A stretch of 64,000 nucleotides of DNA. It comes from Flavobacterium columnare NBRC 100251 = ATCC 23463. GTDB lineage: Bacteria > Bacteroidota > Bacteroidia > Flavobacteriales > Flavobacteriaceae. Each line of letters opens with the position of its first letter. Position 1 is the stretch's first letter. The position numbers and the translations under genes are program-made. Below, in pieces: positions 19,393 to 29,105 of this stretch. Under the pieces are notes generated by a model. That model did no database searches, was not told the DNA's origin, and was given only the letters and a program-made list of their open reading frames with translations. The stretch covers positions 1 to 64,000 of the forward strand of contig NZ_PCMX01000002.1 of the NCBI RefSeq assembly GCF_002530675.1, written 5' to 3'.

Positions 19393-22300
19393 TTATTTTT
19401 TATTTATGTTTAACCATTTAAATATTGTTGTTTCAAAAAACTCTTTATCTATAGGTTTAGAAATATAGTCATTCATACCTACTTCTAGACATTTTTCTCT
19501 TTCTCCTTTTATAGTTCCTGCTGTAAGTGCTATGATTGGAATTTTTTTATCAATTTTTCTAATTTCTAAGGATACTTCATATCCATTCATCAAAGGCATC
19601 TGAATATCTAATAGTATTAGATCAGGAGCATTTTGAGCATATTGTTCAACCCCTACAATTCCATTTTCGGCTTCAAAAATAATCACATGAGGCACTATTT
19701 TTCTTAAAAGTGTTTTAGCTAACATCATGTTGATTTTATTATCTTCTACTATTAATATTTTAAATTCATTATTTTTGAATTTCTCAAATGCTATTGTTTT
19801 TAGATCTTCAAGAGTTTCTTTCTTTTTTTGAATACTGTAATCTTCGCATTCTACGTTTTGTGTACAAAAAACTAAATCTAGTTCAAAAAAGAAAGTACTC
19901 CCTAATTTATAATTGCTTTCTAACTGAAGTTGAGTTCCCATTAAACTCAAAATATTATTAGAAATAGTCAAACCTAACCCCGTGCCTCCATATTTTCTGG
20001 TTGTTGAGTTATCTTCTTGAGAAAAAGGTTCAAAGATTTTCTGATGATTACTTTTTCTTATACCTATACCACTATCATGAACAAGGAATTGAACTTTAGC
20101 TTTATTTTCTTGAATTTCTTTTAGTTTTAGTTCTAAAACTACTTCTCCTTCGTTGGTAAATTTAACGGCATTTGATAATAAATTTAATAAAACTTGTTTT
20201 ATTCTTAAAGGGTCTATGGAAACATATTTAGGTATTTTTTCATCAAATTTAAAGTTTAGCGCAATTCCTTTTTTTTCAGAGTCAAAACGTATAATTTTAA
20301 CAATTTGCAGTATTAAATCATATAGGTTTGATTTTTTAAACTCTAATTCTAATTTTCCCATTTCAATTTTTGAAAAATCCAGAATATCATTTACCACCTC
20401 TAACAAGATTTTAGCAGATTCATTTACTGTTGATAAATATTCGTTTTGAGTAGCGTCTAGTTCTGTTTGTTTCATTAATCCCGAAAATCCTATAATAGCA
20501 TTTAAAGGTGTTCTGATTTCATGGCTCATATTAGCCAAAAATTCGGATTTAGCTTTATTGGAAGTTTCGGCATACTCTCGAGCTTTAATTTCTTTTTCTA
20601 TTAATTTTTTTTCTGTTACATCAACTAAAATTCCTCCTATATAAGAAACTTTCCCGTCTTTGATAACAGTATCACTAAATTCTTCAATCCAAATATATTC
20701 TCCGGATTTTTTCTTAATTCTATAGATTAATTGGAAGGGGATATTGCCTTCAAAAGCTCTTTTATTTTCGTATACTACTTTTGCTTTATCCTCTTTATGG
20801 GTCAAATCAATTAAATATACTTTACCTTCTAAAAATTCTTCACGAGTATACCCTGTTAGGTTTTCTATTTTGTCACTGATGTATATTTTAGAAAATTTTT
20901 GATCATATTCTGACAAGAATACGACTCCTGGTATATTATCAGCTAGTAATTTAAATTGTTTTTGTGATTCTTCGATCAAATTCAAATTTTCAATTCTTTC
21001 GATCGTAATAGAAACATTATTAGCTAAAATTTGTAAGATACTTACCTCTTCTTCTGTCCATTCACGTTCTCTAGAACAGTCATCAAATCCTAGAAAACCT
21101 CGAAAAGCATCATTTATAAATATAGGGAATAGTAAAATAGATAGTATTCCTTGTGAACGCAATCTTTGATAAATAAAAGGATTTTCTATTTGAGAACTTT
21201 TAGCTCTAAATACCTGTTTTTTTGATAACACTTCATAATAAATTAAATTATCTTTATGATGCATTTTTTGCAACGATTTGTTATTTATTTCTGGTTGTAT
21301 ATTTTTATTCTTATTTACCCATTCGTTCTTTTGGCTGAAATAATGTTCCACTTCATTATTTTCAAAATAATAAATTCGATCAATATTAGTGGCTTGGCCT
21401 ACAATAGAAAAAATCTCTTCAAATAACTGATCTAAATCATCATTCTTGAGTAATTTTTCTGTTGAAACAGCAATTGCTGTTAGTATTTTTGTTTTTTCTT
21501 CTAATTTTTCTTCTGTCTCTCTTCTTTTATACGTTTCAATTGCCAATGAAACTACATCTGCTATTGATCTTGCAAAGTTAATATCATCATTATCCCATTC
21601 TCTTTTTTGTTTGGTTGCTTCAAAACTTAATAAAGAATGCAACTCTCCATTAATAAAAACAGGAAGATTGAGCATAGATTTAATTTTTTCTTTTAAAAAA
21701 TAATCATTTACAAACTCATTAGTATAAAAATATTCGTATACATTATTCGCTACAATTAATTGTTCTTTTTCTAGATATTCGAAATAATTAGGATGGTCTG
21801 ATTTAAAAAACACCAATCCCTCTTTAAATATATCTAACTCTAAATCATATAAAGAAAAACAATTAAGGCTTAATCGATCATAAGTCCAATAACTCACTCT
21901 ATCTATTAGTGTTCCTTCCGCAGCAGATTTTAGTATAAGATTAATTCTGTCATTAAAACTTTCTTCTTCTTTATAAGATAGAGTAGCTAATTTATTTATT
22001 GTTTTATTGAAATTTTCATTTTTCCTTTGCCTGTTATTTTGTTCTATTTCTATATTCTTTAGCAAAGTAATATCCCTTGCTATTGCAGAAAAACCTAAAA
22101 TTTCTCCCTCTTGATTTTTTTTAACATTTACTTTTTGAGACAACCATAATTCCGTACCTTCATTAACAATAATTGGAAATTCTATAGAGGGAATACTTTT
22201 CCTTCCTAATAAATTGGAACGATAAAACTGGAATACTTCTTTTTTATAATCTTCTCTAATAAAAAGGGAGAAATTTTCACCAATTACATCTTCATCTCTT

Positions 22301-23367
22301 AAATTAAATAATGATTTAGCAAATGTATTTACAAAAGTAAACCTTCCTTCTTTATCTATTTCATAAATAATATCGGTTGCGGTTTCTATTAGATTTTTAT
22401 ATTGATGGTCTAAATTAATCAGTCCTGTAATATCCTGACCAATATTCAGGTAGATATTTCCAGAATATTTAACATTCTTCCATTGTATGTAGCGGTAGGC
22501 CCCCTGTTTTGTTAATACCTTACGAGTATAAAACTCATGATTAGTTTGATAGTTTTCAATTGAATATTCTGGATCTTCTATTAAAGTTAAAAAACTAATT
22601 CCTTTTAGATCATCAGAACTATATCCTAAAATATTTTTTACATTTTCAGAACAGTAAACGATTATTCCGTTTGTATTAATCCCTATAATTAAAGTTGCTT
22701 TTCTATTAATAGCATTGTTGGTAAATAAAAAATTGTCTTTTGCTTTATACTTTATAATATAGCGTACATGATTTATTAAAGAAATCATTAAACAACTACA
22801 ACTCAAAGTAACAAACATTATTGGGCTAAGTACTTTGTAATAAAACAAAAATATTATGAGCAAATAATTACAGATTACAAAGACCCAGTAAAAATGTATA
22901 CGAGTAAAAAGACTATAAGAAAAAAAGAATAAAACAATCCAGTCAAAATAAGTAAACACATGTTCTGGATGGATCACTATACGTAATAAGGTAATAAAAA
23001 AACAACTAAAAAAAATAAGAGTAAAAAAGACTCCTAAATGTTTTTCTACAAATGAAATTTTATAACTAGCTACATATAAAAAAAGTAAAATGGTAGCAAC
23101 AGTAAGGTTAATAGGAAAAAATTCTTCTTGTCGTAGATGAAAAAAATCAATTATAAACTCTATTAAAGGCAATGCAATTCCTACAAACAAAAAGTATAAT
23201 CGATATTGCTCATTAGCTCCTTCAACCTCTGAAAAATCATATATAATTTCAGGATTAACAACCGATTTTTTAAAAAATCCGTAATACCCAACAAAAAAAG
23301 CAATAAATAAGAAAAAAAGTATATACCAAGATAACTGGTAAATATTTAATCCTAACCAATGAATCAT
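19393..23367 (-). CDS. Seven-TM PAS/GAF hybrid sensor histidine kinase
   Basis: A large multidomain kinase of about 1324 residues. About seven membrane spans lie in the first 215 residues. Next come two PAS domains (about 225-450), two GAF domains (about 465-790) and a further PAS (about 800-920). The HisKA phosphoacceptor MSHEIRTPLNAIIG has its His near 947. The HATPase region has DSGIGI and GGTGLGLTISN, and the C-terminal receiver starts LIVEDNKINMML with the phospho-Asp in LLDIQMP near 1253. I prefer the ATG at 23367 to an upstream TTG. The receiver without an output domain suggests intramolecular relay. ypfJ follows 4 nt downstream. Confidence 0.9.
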   Translation of the reverse strand: MIHWLGLNIYQLSWYILFFLFIAFFVGYYGFFKKSVVNPEIIYDFSEVEGANEQYRLYFLFVGIALPLIEFIIDFFHLRQEEFFPINLTVATILLFLYVASYKISFVEKHLGVFFTLIFFSCFFITLLRIVIHPEHVFTYFDWIVLFFFSYSLFTRIHFYWVFVICNYLLIIFLFYYKVLSPIMFVTLSCSCLMISLINHVRYIIKYKAKDNFLFTNNAINRKATLIIGINTNGIIVYCSENVKNILGYSSDDLKGISFLTLIEDPEYSIENYQTNHEFYTRKVLTKQGAYRYIQWKNVKYSGNIYLNIGQDITGLINLDHQYKNLIETATDIIYEIDKEGRFTFVNTFAKSLFNLRDEDVIGENFSLFIREDYKKEVFQFYRSNLLGRKSIPSIEFPIIVNEGTELWLSQKVNVKKNQEGEILGFSAIARDITLLKNIEIEQNNRQRKNENFNKTINKLATLSYKEEESFNDRINLILKSAAEGTLIDRVSYWTYDRLSLNCFSLYDLELDIFKEGLVFFKSDHPNYFEYLEKEQLIVANNVYEYFYTNEFVNDYFLKEKIKSMLNLPVFINGELHSLLSFEATKQKREWDNDDINFARSIADVVSLAIETYKRRETEEKLEEKTKILTAIAVSTEKLLKNDDLDQLFEEIFSIVGQATNIDRIYYFENNEVEHYFSQKNEWVNKNKNIQPEINNKSLQKMHHKDNLIYYEVLSKKQVFRAKSSQIENPFIYQRLRSQGILSILLFPIFINDAFRGFLGFDDCSREREWTEEEVSILQILANNVSITIERIENLNLIEESQKQFKLLADNIPGVVFLSEYDQKFSKIYISDKIENLTGYTREEFLEGKVYLIDLTHKEDKAKVVYENKRAFEGNIPFQLIYRIKKKSGEYIWIEEFSDTVIKDGKVSYIGGILVDVTEKKLIEKEIKAREYAETSNKAKSEFLANMSHEIRTPLNAIIGFSGLMKQTELDATQNEYLSTVNESAKILLEVVNDILDFSKIEMGKLELEFKKSNLYDLILQIVKIIRFDSEKKGIALNFKFDEKIPKYVSIDPLRIKQVLLNLLSNAVKFTNEGEVVLELKLKEIQENKAKVQFLVHDSGIGIRKSNHQKIFEPFSQEDNSTTRKYGGTGLGLTISNNILSLMGTQLQLESNYKLGSTFFFELDLVFCTQNVECEDYSIQKKKETLEDLKTIAFEKFKNNEFKILIVEDNKINMMLAKTLLRKIVPHVIIFEAENGIVGVEQYAQNAPDLILLDIQMPLMNGYEVSLEIRKIDKKIPIIALTAGTIKGEREKCLEVGMNDYISKPIDKEFFETTIFKWLNINKK

Positions 23368-23457
23368 TTGAAAAACCAAAATCCTAATCAAAAATATACA
23401 ATTTAACTTTTATCCTAAATACCTAATAAAAATACAAAAAAAACAACTACATAATAA

Positions 23458-24690
23458 TTATTTCTTACTTTTTTCCTCTATCCATTTCGACATATATTTT
23501 GTACTTGCAAATTGGTTTTGCGATAATAACTTACCAATAAAATTTTGATTCCTATGACTATTTATTCCTTTTTTCAATTTCAATATAAATTCTTTAAACA
23601 AACTTTTATATAATTCTTTTTTAAACTTTTCAAGAATAATTTTTTCTCCTTTTTTACAGGATTCTTCCCAAATTTCTTTTTCTCGGTACAAAGTTATGGA
23701 CTTTTCAATAAAGTCTTTCATATTATCTGCCACATAACCGTTCCAATATCCGATAGAACTTATGCCTTCTACTCCAATAGACGTGGTTATTGATGGCGTA
23801 TTTACTACCATTGCTTCCAACAACTTCCCTTTTATTCCCGCACCAAATCGTAAAGGAGCTAACAAAACTTTACTTTCTTCTAGTACATCATATACACAGG
23901 AGGCTCTCCCTCTGATACAAAAACCTTCTTTTTCATTATTTAACTGATTTATTTTAGGAGAAACATAAGCCCCATAAACATTAAGATTTATATTAGGTAA
24001 TTCTTTACGTATGTCTTTCCAAATCATTTTTAGCTGAAGAACGGCATCGTAATTCGGCTCGTGTAAAAAATTCCCGATAAAAACAAAATTTTTCCTATCC
24101 TCATAAGCACGTGTCTGAACTTTGTTTGAATAAAAAATTGGCAAATAATAAAGTAGTGTTTTATCTATCTTAAAAACATTTTGTAATACCTCTATTTCAA
24201 ATTCGGAAATTATCAAAGTTAAATCTGATCTATATATACTAGCTATTTCTCTTAGAGCCAATGGTTCTTCTACTAAATTTTTGATTTCAAAAACCATATT
24301 TTTTTTTACTGCTGTGTGTCTAGCATAACGTAAGCAATGCAAATCTTCTGAATCCAATATACGTATTGCTTTAGGACAGGTAGTAGCTACACGCCATCCA
24401 AATTGTTCTTCTGATATAAACCGATCAAAAACCACCATAACTGGATCAATCTTTAAAACAAAATCATCAAAACTAGCATGATTTAGCTCAATGGCATATT
24501 CTACTACATCAATAGATGATAGGTCAAATGAATTTTCTGTTTTTTGTGCAGTTGAAGCAAAAATTACTTTATATCCCAAATCTTTATACAAACTAATGAG
24601 TTGCAAAATCCTAGTCCCAGCAGCAGAAGAAGTGGGCTCTGGAAAAACTAAACCTATAAATAAAACTGTCTCCAAGTCTTTTTTTTGCAC
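23458..24690 (-). CDS. GT4-type glycosyltransferase
   Basis: A 410-residue GT-B fold enzyme. The N-terminal part begins VLFIGLVFPEPTSSAAGTR, a variant seen in flavobacterial group 1 glycosyltransferases. The C-terminal nucleotide-sugar domain has FIGNFLHEPNYDA (about residue 203) and the donor-binding LLAPLRFGAGIKGKLLEAM (about 280-298). It probably acts on a surface polysaccharide or glycolipid; donor and acceptor are unknown. The start is GTG at 24690, because no ATG precedes the conserved strand. It is monocistronic and divergent from miaE. Confidence 0.8.
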   Translation of the reverse strand: MQKKDLETVLFIGLVFPEPTSSAAGTRILQLISLYKDLGYKVIFASTAQKTENSFDLSSIDVVEYAIELNHASFDDFVLKIDPVMVVFDRFISEEQFGWRVATTCPKAIRILDSEDLHCLRYARHTAVKKNMVFEIKNLVEEPLALREIASIYRSDLTLIISEFEIEVLQNVFKIDKTLLYYLPIFYSNKVQTRAYEDRKNFVFIGNFLHEPNYDAVLQLKMIWKDIRKELPNINLNVYGAYVSPKINQLNNEKEGFCIRGRASCVYDVLEESKVLLAPLRFGAGIKGKLLEAMVVNTPSITTSIGVEGISSIGYWNGYVADNMKDFIEKSITLYREKEIWEESCKKGEKIILEKFKKELYKSLFKEFILKLKKGINSHRNQNFIGKLLSQNQFASTKYMSKWIEEKSKK

Positions 24691-24750
24691 AAAATAACAA
24701 CTATAAATTAGGAGTAAAAAATGTAATTTTGTATTTCAATAATTTTTTAT

Positions 24751-25332
24751 ATGTTAGGATTAAAACTTAAAACAGACCCTAGATGGGCTAATATAGCAGA
24801 AGGAAATCTTGCTGAAATTCTTTCAGATCATGCGTGGTGCGAGCAAAAAGCCGCAACTAACGCAATTAACCTCATCATTAATAACTCAGAAAAAGAAGAT
24901 CTAGTAACTGAAATGACTAAAATAGCCATTGAAGAAATGGATCATTTTAGAATGGTACATGACATTATTAAGGAACGTAATTATGAGTTTACTCGTGAGC
25001 GCAAAGATGATTACGTAGGACAATTAACTAAATTTTTAAAAAAAGACGGAAGTCGCGAACAATCTATGATTGACCGTTTATTATTTGCTGCTATGATTGA
25101 AGCCAGAAGTTGTGAACGTTTTAAAGTTCTTTCTGAAAATATTCAAGATCAAGAATTATCTAAATTTTATAGAGAGCTTATGATTTCTGAAGCCAATCAT
25201 TACACTACTTTTTTAAATTTTGCTAGAAAATATGGCGAAAGGGACTATGTAGACAACCGTTGGAAAGAATGGATTGCTTATGAAGAAAGTATTATTATAA
25301 ATTATGGTAAAAAAGAAACCATACATGGTTAA
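24751..25332 (+). CDS. miaE: tRNA 2-methylthio-N6-isopentenyladenosine hydroxylase MiaE
   Basis: Non-heme diiron monooxygenase that hydroxylates the isopentenyl chain of ms2i6A37 in tRNA. The 193-residue all-helical protein shows the diiron ligands: an N-terminal Glu in the LAEILSDHAWCEQKAA region, EEMDHFRMVH, EARSCERFKVL and SEANHYTTF, which give the paired E/ExxH pattern of ferritin-like proteins. ATG start. A TAATTTTG box lies at 24724-24731, close upstream. Confidence 0.92.
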   Translation: MLGLKLKTDPRWANIAEGNLAEILSDHAWCEQKAATNAINLIINNSEKEDLVTEMTKIAIEEMDHFRMVHDIIKERNYEFTRERKDDYVGQLTKFLKKDGSREQSMIDRLLFAAMIEARSCERFKVLSENIQDQELSKFYRELMISEANHYTTFLNFARKYGERDYVDNRWKEWIAYEESIIINYGKKETIHG

Positions 25333-25383
25333 GATGGGCGACCAAAAAATAATTACTTAACGTCTTAGCTCGCCCCCTTCAAC

Positions 25384-25431
25384 AACAGGAAAAACTTCAT
25401 TATCAACACCATGTAATTTATTTTTCCTGTT
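25384..25431. other. Intergenic inverted repeat
   Basis: AACAGGAAAAA (25384-25394) and TTTTTCCTGTT (25421-25431) form a perfect 11-bp stem with a 26-nt loop, between miaE and the AIM24-family gene. A nearby GGGCGA/TCGCCC pair (25336-25341, 25369-25374) adds structure. There is no ORF and no T-run typical of a terminator. A structured leader or an element relic are both possible. Confidence 0.35.
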
Positions 25432-25541
25432 CATATTGTTCGATTGAACTCCGTTGGGTCTAAAATTGAGATCTTTAAGCCCTTTTTTTGTAATATTTTC
25501 TTACAATATAAAACTTATTATCAACATTAAAAACTAAGAAA

Positions 25542-26345
25542 ATGCAAGCACATGAAATAGATTATCATATTTATGGTGAAGAAATGCAATATGTAGAAAT
25601 AGAATTAGATCCACAAGAAATAGTTGTTGCAGAAGCAGGAAGCTTTATGATGATGGAAAACGGAATTAAAATGGAAACTATTTTTGGCGATGGTTCAAAC
25701 TATCAGGATTCTGGAATATTAGGCAAGCTCTTAAGTGCTGGTAAACGCGTATTAACAGGTGAAAGTTTATTTATGACTGCTTACCAAAATCAAGATTTTT
25801 CAAAAAGAAAAATTTCCTTTGCCTCTCCGTATCCTGGAAAAATTATTGCTATAGATCTAATGAAATACGGGGGCAAATTTATCTGTCAAAAAGATTCTTT
25901 TCTTTGTGCTGCAAAAGGAGTTTCTGTAGGTATTGAATTTTCTCAAAAACTAGGGAGAGGTTTGTTTGGTGGAGAGGGGTTTATTATGCAAAAAATAGAA
26001 GGAGATGGTATGGCATTTGTACACTCAGGAGGAACACTTGCTTGTAAAGAATTACAAGTTGGAGAAATTTTAAAAATTGATACAGGCTGTATTGTAGGAT
26101 TTACGAAAGATATAGATTATGATATAGAATTTATAGGTGGTATAAAAAACACTTTATTTGGCGGAGAAGGTATGTTTTATGCTACTTTAAAAGGTCCAGG
26201 AGTAGTTTATATTCAATCTTTGCCTTTTAGTCGTTTAGCTGGACGAATTATTGCTGCATCTACCATAGGAGGTCAAAACAACAAAGAAGAAGGTAGTTTA
26301 TTAGGAGGGTTGGGTAGGTTATTAGATGGCGATACTAGTTTTTAA
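25542..26345 (+). CDS. TIGR00266 / AIM24 family protein
   Basis: A 267-residue beta-sandwich protein of the TIGR00266 (AIM24-like) family. The N-terminus holds the conserved AEAGSFMMMENGIKMET. Gly-rich segments such as GEGFIMQKIEGDGMAFVHSGG and FGGEGMFYATLKGPG, and the terminal ending (GSLLGGLGRLL), are typical. No enzyme activity is established for the family. ATG start; monocistronic, convergent with the DEAD-box gene. Repeat copy B lies between them. Confidence 0.88.
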   Translation: MQAHEIDYHIYGEEMQYVEIELDPQEIVVAEAGSFMMMENGIKMETIFGDGSNYQDSGILGKLLSAGKRVLTGESLFMTAYQNQDFSKRKISFASPYPGKIIAIDLMKYGGKFICQKDSFLCAAKGVSVGIEFSQKLGRGLFGGEGFIMQKIEGDGMAFVHSGGTLACKELQVGEILKIDTGCIVGFTKDIDYDIEFIGGIKNTLFGGEGMFYATLKGPGVVYIQSLPFSRLAGRIIAASTIGGQNNKEEGSLLGGLGRLLDGDTSF

Positions 26346-26460
26346 CCATGTTATAAATGTACTGTCCAAAAATAGGCTAGATACTGTTTTAAGAAAAGTA
26401 CAAAGGTGGACTGGCTTTGCCTTTTTATTTAATAGAATAACTCCGAAGAGCTTCTTTAAA

Positions 26461-26630
26461 CCTAGATTTATGCATTAGAAATGTAGTACAGATAAAAACG
26501 GCTTTAAATCTAAAAAATGATTTTTTAGATTTAAAGCCGTAAAAGTACATCTACGAAAAAAATTTCTGTTCCTTTTTTATCTTCTTTGCCCTTTTCATCT
26601 TCATCACAAAGTCTAACGCATAATCCAGAT
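26461..26630 (-). repeat. Dispersed intergenic repeat, copy B
   Basis: Read on the minus strand it begins CTGGATTATGCGTTAG and ends CTAATGCATAAATCTAGG, so the two ends are imperfect inverted repeats. It shares GATGAAAAGGGCAAAGAAGA with the other copies. It starts 20 nt after the stop of the DEAD-box helicase gene, in the same orientation. Its centre has been replaced by, or evolved into, a perfect 20-bp stem (26498-26540). Confidence 0.75.
26498..26540. terminator. Perfect 20-bp palindrome, possible bidirectional terminator
   Basis: ACGGCTTTAAATCTAAAAAA (26498-26517) and its exact complement (26521-26540) enclose a 3-nt loop. It sits inside repeat copy B between convergent genes. The stem has GC pairs only at its base and internal A/T runs, so it is not a textbook terminator. 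It is very likely to fold in either transcript. Confidence 0.45.
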
Positions 26631-26650
26631 ACAAGATGGATCGTATTGTA

Positions 26651-27916
26651 TTAATACCAACGTTTCTTGTTTTTCTTAGAATTATCAGACTTTCGGGACT
26701 TTTTAAGATTTTTTTGTTTTGGCGAAGTGCCATTTATAGTTTGACTGGATTGGGTCCTTTTTTTTACAGTACTATTTGATTTCCAAGGAAAAGGGTGATC
26801 TTCTACAATTGTTACTTTGTTCTTTAATAATCTAACAATATCTTTCCAATATAATTCTTCGTCTTTACCGCAAAAAGAAATAGCAATACCTGAATGACCA
26901 GCCCTACCCGTTCTACCTATTCTGTGAATATATGTTTCAGGAATATTAGGTAAATCATAATTAATAACTACTGGAAGCTGATCTATGTCTATTCCTCTTG
27001 AAGCAACATCTGTAGCTATTAAAAAATCAATTGTTTTGTTTTTAAAATCTTCTAGTACTTTTTGACGTGCATTTTGAGATTTATCACCATGAAGAGCATC
27101 ACAATTTAATTGATTTTTTCGTAAAAATTCAGCAAGATTTTCGGCACCTTGTTTGGTTCTTACAAATATAATAGTGTTTCCTAGTTTTTCTTGCTTAATA
27201 ACTCGCAACAAGAGTTGTTTTTTTTCAGATTTTTCAACAAAATAGACAGATTGTATTATGTTCTGACTATTGTTAAAAGTGGATTTAACTTCTACATACT
27301 TTGGCTTTTTAAGAAATTCTTCTGCAATTTCTCTAATTTCTATAGGCATAGTAGCGGAGAATAAAAGTGTTTGCCTATTTTGTGGAGCTATTTTTGTTAT
27401 TTTTCGCACATCATTTATAAACCCCATATCAAGCATTAAATCCGCTTCATCTATAACTAAATGATGTAAGTGATTAATATCTATTACCCCTTGTTTATTC
27501 AAGTCTAAAAATCGTCCTGGGGTAGCTATTAATATATCAATTCCTTCTTTTAATTTTTCTACTTGAGTTGCTTGAGGAACACCTCCATAAATAGTAAGTG
27601 TCGTACAATTAGTATATTTCCCGTATTTATTAAAGCTCTCTTCAATCTGCAACGCTAACTCACGAGTAGGAGCTAAAACGACTGTTCGAATGTATTTTTT
27701 CTTTTTAACAGAACCTACTATTGGAATTAGATAATTTAAAATGGGAATAGCAAAAGCAGCTGTTTTTCCTGTTCCAGTCTGCGCACATCCTACTAAATCT
27801 TCTCCTTCAAGAACAATAGGTATTGTTTTTTCTTGTATTTCTGTTGGTTTTGTATAATTTGCTTCTTTTATTGATTCTACAATATTTCGATGAAAACGGA
27901 ACGGTTCAAAAGTCAT
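26651..27916 (-). CDS. DEAD-box RNA helicase, RhlE-like
   Basis: A 421-residue ATP-dependent RNA helicase. Motifs seen are the Q motif (KPTEIQEKTIP), motif I AQTGTGKT, motif Ia APTRELALQ, motif II VIDEADLMLD (DEAD), motif III SAT, motif V DVASRGIDI and motif VI HRIGRTGRAG. The C-terminal tail after about residue 375 is short, Lys/Ser-rich and basic, consistent with RNA contact. It starts 24 nt after hutG on the same strand, so they may share a transcript. Role in RNA remodelling, ribosome assembly or mRNA turnover. Confidence 0.92.
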   Translation of the reverse strand: MTFEPFRFHRNIVESIKEANYTKPTEIQEKTIPIVLEGEDLVGCAQTGTGKTAAFAIPILNYLIPIVGSVKKKKYIRTVVLAPTRELALQIEESFNKYGKYTNCTTLTIYGGVPQATQVEKLKEGIDILIATPGRFLDLNKQGVIDINHLHHLVIDEADLMLDMGFINDVRKITKIAPQNRQTLLFSATMPIEIREIAEEFLKKPKYVEVKSTFNNSQNIIQSVYFVEKSEKKQLLLRVIKQEKLGNTIIFVRTKQGAENLAEFLRKNQLNCDALHGDKSQNARQKVLEDFKNKTIDFLIATDVASRGIDIDQLPVVINYDLPNIPETYIHRIGRTGRAGHSGIAISFCGKDEELYWKDIVRLLKNKVTIVEDHPFPWKSNSTVKKRTQSSQTINGTSPKQKNLKKSRKSDNSKKNKKRWY

Positions 27917-27940
27917 ATATAAAAAATTTAAGCAAAGGTA

Positions 27941-28981
27941 CTATTTTATGACTGAAGAATGTGCTTTTATAAAATCTGTTATCAAGTAGCCTATCAGTTT
28001 ACCAACTAACTGAGGGTTTTTATCCTCACCTAAAGAAGGTGCTCCTTCACAAATATGCAAATAAGAGGCATTTTTATGTTTACCAAAAAAGTGGCAAAAT
28101 TGTCTTACTTCCTCTACTGAAAAACCGCTTAAAGTCATAGCACTAGAGGGGACATTAGGAATAGAATCTAAATCAATTTCAATTCCGTAGGGATCTCCTT
28201 TTATGTGTTCGTAAGCTATTTTTAGTTCTGACTGATAATGTTTTTCTTGACGAATTTTAATTTCGTCATACGTATTGTACTTTACTCGATCATTTTTACT
28301 TTTTATAATATCTAATACATTTTTAGACGTATAACTTTCATGTAAACCAAAGATAAAGTAATTCTTTAAAAAGCCTTCTTCAAAGGCATAAGAAAAACCA
28401 TTGCCACTATGTCTTCCTTCTAAGATTCTAAAATCAGAATGTGCATCAAAATTTACTGCATTAATAGATTTTCCTAATCCCAGTGCTGTTCCTTTAATAT
28501 TTCCATAAGCATTATTATGCCCTCCTCCTATAATAATAGGAATTTTTCCAGCCTTGATAATATGGTAAATAATATGAGAAACCTCTTTATCTATATTTTC
28601 AACTATTTTAAATAATTGTTTTCGATCATCAGGATTATTAGGATCTAAATCTTCTGCTTCGTTCATTTCTTGCGAAACATCTACACGCCCTAAAATAATA
28701 ATTTGACTGCCTTTACAAAATTTATTATGTTGTATATTGGCTACACTCTGAAGGGTACTTTCCCACGCTGTTTTAGCTCCTCTTCTACCTAAATTAGCAC
28801 GTATACCAACATCTTCTGGAATTCCTAGAAGGACATACTTTGCTTCACTTCTTTTTAAAAAACTAAACACATCCTCATCTTTAGGAACAATTTGAATTTT
28901 TTCTCCAAATTTTATTTCACCATTACGATAAGCTGTAATTTTTGAAAGATCAGATTGTCTAAAACGAATTAAATTTTCCAT
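27941..28981 (-). CDS. hutG: Formimidoylglutamase / arginase-family hydrolase
   Basis: A 346-residue binuclear manganese hydrolase of the ureohydrolase family. Metal ligands are visible in GGGHNNAYGN (His), NFDAHSDFR (Asp, His, Asp) and EIDLDSIP (Asp, Asp). Flavobacterial members of this subgroup are usually formimidoylglutamase, the last step of histidine degradation. The hutI gene 7.8 kb away supports that, but hutH and hutU are not in the window. Agmatinase or arginase activity is the alternative. ATG start; it is followed by the helicase gene. Confidence 0.8.
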   Translation of the reverse strand: MENLIRFRQSDLSKITAYRNGEIKFGEKIQIVPKDEDVFSFLKRSEAKYVLLGIPEDVGIRANLGRRGAKTAWESTLQSVANIQHNKFCKGSQIIILGRVDVSQEMNEAEDLDPNNPDDRKQLFKIVENIDKEVSHIIYHIIKAGKIPIIIGGGHNNAYGNIKGTALGLGKSINAVNFDAHSDFRILEGRHSGNGFSYAFEEGFLKNYFIFGLHESYTSKNVLDIIKSKNDRVKYNTYDEIKIRQEKHYQSELKIAYEHIKGDPYGIEIDLDSIPNVPSSAMTLSGFSVEEVRQFCHFFGKHKNASYLHICEGAPSLGEDKNPQLVGKLIGYLITDFIKAHSSVIK

Positions 28982-29105
28982 TGGGGAACAAAATTATATT
29001 AAGTCAAAAATACTATTTTTATGTAAAGTTACGTTAACTCTTGGTACAATCACATTAAAAAATTATTTTAGCATACTATAATAACCCTAAATAAATAAAT
29101 TTAAT

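Noticed and set aside
25437-25450. GTTCGATTGAAC as a tRNA T-arm
   Set aside because: No acceptor, D-arm or anticodon structure can be drawn around it; it is simply a short palindrome.
28989-29012. Two TAnnTTTG-like boxes just upstream of hutG on the minus strand
   Set aside because: Neither has a TTG at 17-23 bp, and T/A-rich sequence yields such matches often.
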